Source: Omphiscola glabra (lineage: Eukaryota > Mollusca > Gastropoda > Lymnaeidae). From it: 64,000 bases of DNA. The number at the start of each line of letters is the position of its first letter. The first letter of the stretch is position 1. A program made the translations under genes and the position numbers. The notes under the pieces were generated by a model, which ran no database searches, was not told the origin of the DNA, and saw only the letters and a list, made by a program, of their open reading frames with translations. Below, in pieces: positions 22,001 to 34,000 of this stretch. The DNA lies in contig OZ024794.1 of the NCBI GenBank assembly GCA_964017045.1, forward strand, positions 3,489,501 through 3,553,500, given 5' to 3'.

Positions 22001-25000
22001 TGATGATATTAGGAATGGGGATTGGAAGGCAGGAGGCAATAGAAGCAAACGTGTCAAGTGTTGTCGCCTCAACTGTTCCAGTCCCTGATTGTCTTTGTCT
22101 AATATTCCAGTCACTATTAGAGTTTGTCAAAAAAAGTCAAATAAAAAACAGTCAAAGTTAAAAAAAAAAGCTTTTGTACAAGTTTTTCATAAACTTTTTT
22201 CTAACCAAACGCAAGTGAAATTTTAAAGCACTAATGTAAAATAGCAAATTTTAAATTTGATACTTAAAAGAAACTCTAATATAATGGGATGTTCAGAGAT
22301 TCATACCTAATTTATAAAATTACTAAAATTAATCCACCAAACAATGGTGATGGCAATGGGTGAACTTCACATCTACTAAAGTTTCTTGACAAAACATGTA
22401 TTCGAGTTACACACTTTATAAGAATACCAATTAGTGCTAACTTCTCTTAATTTTATTTTGCACACCCTTTGAAATCATCTTTATACCCATAAATACATAC
22501 CTAGAGAATTATTATTTGTGATATTTATAGGTATTAAACTAATGAGAATTGAGTGCAGTACTATGATTTATTGAGCAACTTCTTGTGAAATAAATTCTCC
22601 TGGAGGTCATTAAATTTCCTGACTCAATTATTTACACAAACTTCTGCTGAAAAATGATCCTGACTAAAAAGCAGTGATTTTAAATTTAGAACCAGTTAAG
22701 TAAGGAAAGCCCGAAGATACAAGTTAAAACCTTAAGCTATTATGATTTCCACCATTGCTTTCAGATAAGCCCAAGGAGGATGTGATGTCAGCATTTGTGG
22801 CAGAGGCCATGTCAAAGACAATTATAACATCAGGAAACATTATTCAGTTTTCTAGAGTGAATTTCAATAAAAGGAACTGTTATGATCACAAGACAAGTAA
22901 ATTTAAAGCTCAGATTCCAGGACTCTACTATTTCAGTGTGTCCATTAACACTAACACCATGGGCTTGTTAACGGTGGCAATTTCTCACATGGGAAATCAA
23001 GTAGCTTTGTGTGCCACACCTGATGGCCAGGATTTTCAAACAAGTACATCCGTACTATTGGAACTGTCAGCTGGAGATGAGGTATGGGTGGAAGCAGACA
23101 GTATCACTCCAACAAACAAAATGGAAATAGGGGGTGGATTCTCTAATTTTTTGGGATTTCAGATTAGATAGGAAAAAAAATTATTTTACTAAGATTCAGT
23201 GGCATGGGGAATTATATTTTGTCTTATTTCATTAATAATGTTTTGTAGATTAAATATGATATTTCATTTCTAAATTCTTAACTTGATCATTGCTAACTAG
23301 ATCATTATTAACTTGATCACTGTTAACTTAATCAATGCTAACTGGGTCTTTGCTACCTAGGTCATGGCTATTGGGAATAAAACAGATATATGATATCAAT
23401 GAGTTCTTATCTTATTTGTATTCTTGTATTGTTTCTAAGAGTATCCAAGATTTTTATTTTAGATCACTGCAGCAATCAATTATTTCAATAAACAATAGTG
23501 AAATATTAGACTGAGAAAGCATAACAGTTAGTTGTTTTTTTTATTTTTCAGTGAGTCTAAAATTTAAACTATTAAAAACTTTGTATTTTATTTAAGAAAG
23601 ATAAAGCTAAGTATCATGGGTATTTCTCAAAAAGGAAATTAGTGACAATGAGAATAAATGATACCCAGTATTCAGGACCTAAATCCACAAACTAAAGATA
23701 ACTATTTATTTGTTTCAACATTACATTCACTCTTGTTTCCAAACATAAAATAAATAGGAAGAACATGCCTGAGCTATCAATTCTTGTTCACATTAAATAA
23801 AATCTATATTTCTTAAGTACACTAAAAGATAAATTCTCACCAAGGATATTTTGGCTGTACAAAGAGGGAAGTGACACCTGGACATCCTCCTCCTAGTGCC
23901 CACATGAGTTGAGGAGTTATGGGGTCTGATTTACTTTGATAGGTTAGTTTGGTCAGTAGACGACAATAACCACTCACTAACCACAGGCATCTGGACAAAG
24001 CGAAGAAAAGAGATAAAAATATGGCTTATTATGGTTTTTAAAAAAGACAAATGTTCCTTCAAAATGTAACACCAAAACTTTACAGTTCAAATAATAAGAA
24101 TCCACACTTTTTGCAGTCAATTAATAGATAAAATTTGATCCCAATTAAGTATCCCTTTGTAAGTGTTAGAAAAGATTTAAGCATATATATCTCATTTAAC
24201 AGAAAAGATGCATGATCAGATATCTCCTTCAACAGAAAAGATGCATGATCACACATCTCTTTTAACAGAAAATATGTATGATCAGATATCTCCTTCATCA
24301 TACATCACTCTTTATCTGGCTGTTTTTTTTATTACTGTAATGCATTCAGTGCTTCGCACCATCTTTTAAAATCTGGTGACTTACTTATCAGTGAGTAAAT
24401 TGTCACAGTCAAATATGTACAAGCAAGTGATGGTGTTCTGACAAGAAGACAGGAATCTCTCTAGGCCAGGCTCAAGACTACCTCTGAAAAAAAATGTACA
24501 GGTATGTAAACTAAAGTACTTGATAGGAACTGTGCAAGCAAATATTTCAAAGCAGATGATATAAAATTGCATGTTATACCTGTCTTAACACAGATGCAAA
24601 TGATACCTAAACCAAGTTTACAATTAATATTTGTCTGCAGAAAAGTATATTTAGCGTGTGATGTTTTTTTTTCAAAAAGTATTTCACTTTAAGAAGTACA
24701 TTATACTTTTAAAGATAGAAGCTGAAAAAAATACATATTTTAAATTGTTCCTTAAATTGACCAAAAAAAAAAGATAATGTCAAAAATATGTTTAAAAAAA
24801 TTACTATTCATTAAAGCTGTGGGCAACAAAGTTTGTTTTTTCGTTGGTTAAATATAAAATTTGAAACTTAAGTCCATGGTTTTCAACACCGCACAGATCA
24901 GCAAAAAATACTTGGTACTAGTCATTGGGAGAGAGGCATGGCATGTGTGTAGAGTGCTGGTGATCTGTTAGTTGAAGGTGCCAAAAAAAAATATGGAGGA

Positions 25001-28000
25001 ATAAGTTTTCATTCACAGAATTTCAGGCAGCCAATAAGAAATGCTTTGCACGTACTGTCACAAAGATTATTGGTAAATCATAACACTGCATTCACAGTCA
25101 TCAACATTTCAAGGTCTCCTATTATTAGCATTTCTGTGTACTGGTACTGCTTGGCTATTTTTTATTTTCAACAAAGAAAGGATTTTTGTGAAATAATAGA
25201 TTTATAACAGACTTAAACATGGAATAATAATTTTTTATTTTTTTTGGGTGGTATCTATGAACAAAATATTTCTTCTACTTTTTAGAGAAAGAATCACCTT
25301 TTAATTCAAGGTTTTTTAATTTTTCACATTAATACAGCTTTAAAGGAATAAAAATGATCTGTATAATTATAATGTCTATGATTCTATAAATCAATGAAAA
25401 AGGTATGATTGATATTGTATCACACGTATATCTTATGTGCTGTTTGTAAATTGACACTTTATATAATATTAAACATGACTAAACACTCTGGACTTGAACT
25501 TTAGATTAACCTAAATTATCATCATCTCCCTGCATCCTGTTACCTCAAATTTGCCTGATAATCCTCTGATGATTCATCAGCCCTAATCCCTCTTCCAGTT
25601 AAACCTGTTAAAGACATATTGAAAAAACAATGTCACATTTTTTTTTCTCAATAAGAATGCTTTAAAAAAAATTAATTCATTTTTAGACTGTAGATATTAG
25701 AAATCCACAGACAAAGATGATCTGTTTCCAAATGGCTTGTACTAACAGACTTTTAAAAAAACCATTTGATGCATTTTAAAAGAAGGTTACTCAGAAAAGA
25801 ACTGGTTTTTGAAAAGAAGAGATGAAATGCACCAGACAACAATATTCTTATCAATTAGTCATTGATAATATGGTTGCAGGAATGTATCTATTCTCTTAGG
25901 ATAATAATAGTGAAAAATAAAATTAATTTAAATCTTCCCAAAATCATTTAGGCCCAAATAAATAATTAAGGTCATTTGTAAAATGAAAATAAAATCTTTA
26001 AATTTTAATTAGTTAAATCTTTGTTGCTACATAGGATATGTAACCAATTAACTTTTAAATATTTTTTTTAACAACATTCAAATGTATTTGTTATTTAAAG
26101 ATCTGTAGGCTAAATTTTTAATTATTAATCACCTTGATCAATTTTTTAGTAGGCTGCATGTCCTGTGACATGTAATGAGGTAATTTTTTTTAGTCACTGA
26201 ATTCTTTTATTTAAACATTTCTTTGCGTGTTAAATAAAATTAATATTATATGTGTATATTGGTAACTAATACTTAACATTTTTAGTAATAATGATTAATA
26301 AGTAGACCTATCTTACTATTTTTATTACAATTACAGGAGATTTATCTTGAAAAGTACTAAGAAATGAGGAATCATTAAAACTATCAAAGCAGTGAAATTG
26401 TATAGATAAATTTCATATGTGAATTAGTGGCACTTTTTCCTTTTTTAATGTGCGCATTTAATAGGGAATATGATTCTAAATAACATACTGAGTTTTTACG
26501 AAAAATTTGCAAAATTAGGATAATGCAACAGTCAAAAGATATTTTATATTCTATGAAAAAGAAAAAAAACATTGGGCATTGCAAATTGTGTTACTGGTCT
26601 ATAATTTGATTTGGAAAACATAAAAATTAAATTTATTCAAGAACTTGAAAAAAATTTTAAATGATTAACTTCAGATTTTTATTCAGAAATGTAATCTTTG
26701 TATAGTCGTATAATCATGAATATAGATAGCTGTTGTATAATTTCATTAAAATAATTATTCCCTGTGTCTGTTAAAAGGTTTTTATGTACTAGAGCAGGGG
26801 TCCTCAAACTATGGCCCATGGGCTAGATGTGGCCCCAAAGTGGTCATCAACCAGCCAGCATGTTTTTGGTTACCCGGGTAGCAGTGAAAAATATAGAAGC
26901 AGACATTGACCTTCTATTTAGCCAAATGCAGGCCCATACTTCATATTGAAATACTAATAACTTTATGTTGATTAAAATTATTCTTAAATCGTTCCTGGGT
27001 TGGTTTTTTTTGTTGTTTTTTTTTACTAAAAATAAGATATGTGCATAGGAATTTTTTTCATATTTTTTTCAAATAAAAGTCCAGCCCCAAAAGTATCACA
27101 GGGTCATTCAACCAGCCCCAATGTGTCTGAGGGACAGTGAACAGGCCCGTCTTATTTTTAAAGTTTGAGGACCCCTCTACTAGAGGAAGTGAATATGTTA
27201 CAATATTGTTAAAAAGCAACAAAAAAATTATAACATCTGTTCATTTTCAACATCTATACAACATGGAATGTATTCTCACCAAGTTTCTTGTTGGTCTAGG
27301 CGTGAGAAAAAGTAAGATCGTCATTTTATAAAAGTAAAGGGTAAAATTAAATTTTTACATTGATTTTTTAAATCAATTTCATTTTGAACATTTAAAATTA
27401 GATTGTGTATGTGCACTGGTAATATGATTAATGGAGATCTATAAGAACTGCAGAATAATTGTAGTTGGGGTCTACATAGTAGGAAGGTCTTTGACCATAT
27501 TTAACCTGTCATCAAAGTGTACATTAAAAATTTTATTATATATTTCAGATTGAAGTAAGTGTTGAAACCTCAGTAAATTTCAATATTTCTAAAAACCAAT
27601 TCAACAGAGGTCCGATCAATTCTAGTGATGGGACGATTAATCGGAATCGTATCGGAATATCGGGATTTTTCCAAAGCATCGGGAATCGGTATCGGAGCTG
27701 AATAATTCAGACCCGATTCCGATACCAAAACGATTCTTAACTGAATGAAGTTTTTCTCATTAAAATGGAATTATTTATATTATTTTGAACTCAATACTAC
27801 ATCTTTGTATTATTAAAATGGAATTATTGATAGATGTGTTTATATAAAACCTTTCCAATACATTGTTATCTAGCATATTGTAAAGCTTCAATAGCAAGTT
27901 AAATAAACTTTTCTAATCAATTCTCAACTTTTATATTAATTAAATATGTTAATATCTGGGCACAGTAATACATATATGTAATAATGGCCAGGAATCAGAA

Positions 28001-31000
28001 TCGGAATCGTATCGGGAATTGTATCGGGAATCGTATCGGGAATCGGGATAATTGGGTAGAATCGGAATCGTATCGGAATCGTTAAAAATGTTGGTATCGT
28101 CTCATCACTAATCAATTCCATTGCTTTATATAAGAGTCGTCCAATCCATTCAATTTCTTACATAATAGAGGTCCCATCCAATCCATTTCTTTAAATAGTA
28201 GAGGTCCAATCCATTCAATTGCTTTTCGTAACAGAGGTCCAACCCATAAAATCCTACATTTATTTTTTTCAGTAATTATAAAAACAAAAAATACTCTAAA
28301 CCAAGACAAATTTATTTCTTGATATGATAAAAATAATTGTCTGTGATTATGTGATAAAAGTGAAAGTGAAGCGTATAATTGTGCCAGCGTGTGATAGTGA
28401 GTGAAAAAAAACAAACCTTGAAGTGCCAGTGACTGAGTCTGTGTGCACCACTGTGACAGAGTCACCATAAACTGTCAACAAATAAATGTACACTTAGTGA
28501 CACAGTGACAAACCCAATAACGAGATACACATGCTCGAATATCACATTAGGAAATGGCGTCAGCGGGCCGTCGAGCTTACGCTCCTTATGCCCTCCCCGG
28601 CGCCCACCCGCACCTGCCGGCCGCCTCGGCGGCAGGCCGTGCGGAAGGGCGCCAGAGACCTCCCCGGGCGTGGAGCGTCTCCGCCCGCAACCGCTCGATC
28701 GGGTTCGCCGACGGAGACCCTCCCCGCCCGGAGACATCTGGTCGACCAAAGACGCTGTGTTTCAAGCGTCCGTAGTCCACTCTCCCAGGGGCCGGGACGG
28801 TAAATTAACGTCCTAATATCTCCCCCCACCCGTCCCGGGGAAGCATCGGACGCTCTCTAAGAGGGATTCTACAGTGGGTTTCCACCTCGCGACTAGTTCG
28901 CAAAATAGCTGGGACGAAACGGTTGCCTAGGAGCAGCTTTCTCAGGGCTGCATATTTAGAATCACCGGCCATAGGCTTCCACCACAGCCTATCGCCTCAT
29001 TTCCCTTAACGGCAACTTGTAATCATGATCCCTACCCTGTGTTTGCCTTTTCTTCCCCCTGTGAAGCATCACAGGTGGCAGCCCTGTAGGAGCTGTTTAT
29101 TCCAGCAACTACCATGCATGGCCGTGTCTGCCACGCGGGACACGCAATGGTTGTAATGTGCCCCGGGTTAACGCCGAGGGGGTCGGTGGCCAGCGCTTCC
29201 AAATCGGCAAGTTACTACCGACTTGTCAACCGGAATCCCGGGGGGGAGATACACATGCTATTTTGTTGAGCTGAACTCTTTAGATACACATGCTATTTTG
29301 TTGAGCTGAACTCTTTAGATACACATGCTATTTTGTTGAGCTGAACTCTTTAGATACACATGCTATTTTGTTGAGCTGAACTCTTTAGATACACATGCTA
29401 AAGAGTTCAGCTCAACAAAATATAAAACTTAATTTTGCAGCAAAAATAAAATAAAATCCTTTTAAAAAAAAAAGTGTCTATTTTTGTGGGTACAGCATTT
29501 AAGAAGTTGAGCTCTTTAATGATTATTTTGCTCTTTGAATCAACTATAAAGTAAATTATGAGAAATGTTGTGGCTGGTGGATTAAGTTACTTTAAATTTG
29601 ACGATATTTTAATAATTAGAGTTATATTTTTGGCTGCGACTATTCGCACCCGGGTACCAGAAGTGAGAGGTTGGGATTAAAAACTATATAAAATATTATT
29701 TTTGGGTTTGTGAGACAAAATTTGGTATCAAATGAAAGATAATTGAATGGACTATACGTTTGTAAACTTACTTCTTCAGTTTAACTAAAATAAACTACCA
29801 CAAGTGATATCCGAATGCATTGAGTCTAATGGGACCCGGGTGCGAATGGCGGCACTGCGTGTCCGGGTCCATTTTGACAAAATGCTATTACATTGTGCCT
29901 CACTATGCCTCTGTGTACCACAGTCCAATATAAACAATAATTTTTCCCACGCAATCAACAGCTTCTGCTAGGAGAAGTTAAAATACCAGCATCACATCCC
30001 CAAACATTGCACATATGCCAGTACATGGATTCTGCAATGTACCCTACCAGAATCAGAAGTTAAAGCAATGACTTTTCTCTTCCTCACTGAATATCACTTT
30101 CAAGGCATTTATTGCAACTATTTTTTAGTTTTTATTATTTATACCAAACAAAAAAGATAACATAATTTGTAAAAAGCATAATCACTCAACAAATCAATAG
30201 TTTAGTGTGGTAACTAACAGATTTATGAGTTATAGTCATATAATTTACTGTTCATACTTTCTTTTCATGTCTTCTGCCAATTTGCTGATTTAGAACATTA
30301 AATTGCAAGGAGTTTATCTTTAATTGATGCAGAATCCTAAAAATGTATCACCAACATGTATAAACATGTAAATATCATCACTTGATAAATTATGTTATTT
30401 TCAATTAAAATATCTTTTGATATATTTCTTAAGTGAACTGTTTTTGACTTTTTAACTCCTTACATTACCTCCGATGATATTGCTCTGTTTTCCAATGTTA
30501 CATGTTTCCACAGGGAAGGATGTCTGCTAACTCTACACCAATCTTTACTGACACACGAGACTTGTATCAGGCTCGACGTATCCAAATAGGAAAATATGCG
30601 GAAAAGAGCAATGCGCATCCTCTTCATTGATCTACGCTTCACTCTCTCATTGTCATCTAGATCTGATGAGTAAAATTTTAATGATAAAATTATGTGGCCA
30701 AGAGATATACACTGTAGCCACATCAAGTAATTATGTGACCAAAAGATACACACTGTAGCCACATCAAGCAATTATGTGGCCAACAGATACACACTGTAGC
30801 CACATCAAGCAGTTATGTGGCCAACAGATACACACTGTAGCCACATCAAGCAATTATGTGGCCAACAGATATACACTGTAGCCACATCAAGCAATTATGT
30901 GGCCAACAGATATACACTGTAGCCACATCAAGCAATTATTTGGCCAACAGATATACACCGTAGCCACATCAAGCAGTTATGTGGCCAACAGATATACACT

Positions 31001-34000
31001 GTAGCCACATCAAGCAGTTATGTGGCCAACAGATATACACTGTAGCCACATCAAGCAGTTATGTGGCCAACAGATATACACTGTAGCCACATCAAGCAGT
31101 TATGTGGCCAACAGATATACACTGTAGCCACATCAAGCAGTTATGTGGCCAACAGATACACACTGTAGCCACATCAAGCAATTATGTGGCCAACAGATAT
31201 ACACTGTAGCCACATCAAGCAATTATGTGGCCAACAGATATACGCTGTAGCCACATCAAGCAATTATTTGGCCAACAGATATACACCGTAGCCACATCAA
31301 GCAGTTATGTGGCCAACAGATATACACTGTAGCCACATCAAGCAGTTATGTGGCCAACAGATATACACTGTAGCCACATCAAGCAGTTATGTGGCCAACA
31401 GATATACACTGTAGCCACATCAAGCAGTTATGTGGCCAACAGATATACACTGTAGCCACATCAAGCAGTTATGTGGCCAACAGATATACACTGTAGCCAC
31501 ATCAAGCAGTTATGTGGCCAACAGATATACACTGTAGCCACATCAAGCAGTTATGTGGCCAACAGATACACACTGTAGCCACATCAAGCAATTATGTGGC
31601 CAACAGATATACACTGTAGCCACATCAAGCAATTATGTGGCCAACAGATATACACTGTAGCCACATCAAGCAGTTATGTGGCCAACAGATATACACTGTA
31701 GCCACATCAAGTCATCACATTGGAAATTACTTTGAAATGAGTACTTTTTTTTACAATATGATGAAAGTATGTGTGTTTTTAAGTAAGTGAGACTAACAAG
31801 CTTCACATTTTTTGTCTAAACACACATAATTAAAATAATTGTAATATGGAAAAACCCTGAAAGATGTTATAAAACTTTATCTTATTAATTACTGTACACA
31901 AAAAATGTTATCCATAACAATAATGAAATTTCACTGCAGTTTCTGGTTTAAATTTTGATACTTAACTATGCAAAGACATCAAGGGGAGGTAAGACGTCAA
32001 GTGGAGGTAAGACATAAAGAGATTGCATCTGAAATGAGCTGAAAATTTGCTGACATCTGACCATCTACACTCATTGCTAATCAGTAAAAAAAATCTAAGA
32101 ATTTAGTCTAAAATAGTAAGACTTAACATATGAATCATATGTATATTGTCACTATGTATATTGTCACTATGTATTTTGTCACAGTGGATGCATAAGTTAT
32201 GAAGAATGAAAATTACAAAAAAATTACCTTCGGCACTAGAAGAAATGGAGTCATCTGATGGTGCCCTCTTCAGGACAGGTTTGGGTCTCTGTTTCCTACG
32301 GATGTGTTTTACAACAGGTACATTTCTTCTGACTGTAAATCCTTTCTGCAGATATCCTGGTTTGGCTAATTTCTCCAGATCTGTGTCAGTGGATGCATCA
32401 ACGCTCTCTTTACGAACCGAAGGACTTCTTTTCGATGGTTCCTCATCTAACAAATCATCTTCTGATGAAGCAGCTTGGGCTGATTCAGCTTGAAACAGGG
32501 CTGAAACATGAAGGTTTTCATGAGTGTTTGGACAGTGTCTGGTTTCAGAATGCTCTTTCAGGCTATCATCTTCAGATAAAGGTCCCTGAATTTCATCCTG
32601 TAATGACACCCTGACCCGAAGTTCTTTGGCTGGTTTGAGTTCAGCCTCTTGATATTTGACCAAGTCTCTATCCTGTTCAGTCTCCTCTTGTCTTGTACTT
32701 TCTCTAACATCTAATCCATGATTATCTTGTCCTGACCTTGATCCAGACACCTGGGCCTCCAGATATTGATTTGATTTATCAGTGTCCAAGTTTTCCATTG
32801 GCATTTGATTATTCATTTCGTGTTCATCTCGTGAATGTAGTTGAGATGCAAGAGGATATCCATGACTTACTCCTGGTTTACTTTCTGCTCTTTTAATATC
32901 TGGATCTTTTTTTATTCCATCCACTGTGCTGTTTTTATGATCATTTACACTAAGGATACCTAGATGATCCTTAAGCTCTTTAACAGGTGTTGAGGTATAC
33001 ACCTTTTCTTTAACAGGTGTTGAGGTATACACCTTTTCTTTAACAGGTGTTGAGGTGTACACATTTTCTTTAACAGGTGGTGAGGTGTACACATTTTCTT
33101 GTTGCTTCATGCTTTTCTTAGCTCTGTCGCCACCATCATTTTTCTTGTTTTCCATCTGTTTTATATTACTTTTAACTGGACCTAGTGATGCGTAGCTGCT
33201 GGATGATAGATCAGACTCAACCTGGCACACGTCAAAGCCATCTGATTGTTTTGAGAATGAGATGGTCCTTGCAACTCTTGGTGGCTTGGGCTGCATCAGT
33301 TGTTCAACTCGTTTCTGCACGTCTCTTGCTTTGTGCAGTGGACTGCTATCTGAGGAATCACCTGCAGAATACTCATTAGCTGCCTTAGATGAAACTTTCT
33401 GCTTCTGTGAGTTATTAGCATAGAGGTTTCTGCTGTAGTCATCTCTAGCTGAGGAGTGATATGGCTTGCGATCCAAGGATGTTAAAAGTTTGGCGATTTT
33501 ATCACCTAGTGGAACTGGGTCATTCTCCAGATCTGCTATTCTTGCTTTGGTCACATGTTTTGCAGAAAATTTCTTTGGCTTGGAGATGAAATATTCGGGT
33601 TCCGTGGATTCATCATGAGACACTTGTTCATCTTCATGGATATAATCTGTTAAATCCTCATCTATGTCCGTATCATCGTGAGTGTTGTGCTGTCCTGTCT
33701 TTGATATTGTTGATACAGGTTTTGATGAATAGGATCTAGAAATGGGTGGTTCCCACATTATTCCATGTTCATCAAGTGACAGCTCGTCACTAATGTCTTG
33801 ATCTTTGTCAGGATGAGATTGAAAATGTCTCCTTTTATCTGCATCCTGTGGCCTCTGTCCTGGTGAAGAAGGGAGACCAAAGGGCTGAGAATAAATGGAG
33901 TGCTTAGCTAAATTGGAAAACATTCTGTCAACTTCTGGTGTATTTTTAAACAATGGTGGATTAGAAGTATTTTTCTCTAATGTTAAAACATGCCTGCTTT

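Noticed and set aside
21904..22161. 85-codon plus-strand frame between C1q exons
   Set aside because: It lies in the intron between in-phase exons; no domain similarity and a frame incompatible with the gene.
28462..28829. Overlapping Arg/Pro-rich frames on both strands
   Set aside because: High GC content suppresses stops. Several frames are open at once and none has a recognisable domain.
28536..29245. GC-rich block as an rRNA fragment
   Set aside because: I could not match it to conserved 18S or 28S core segments.
30690..31712. Regular repeats considered as a CRISPR array
   Set aside because: The repeats are head to tail without unique spacers, and the DNA is animal nuclear.
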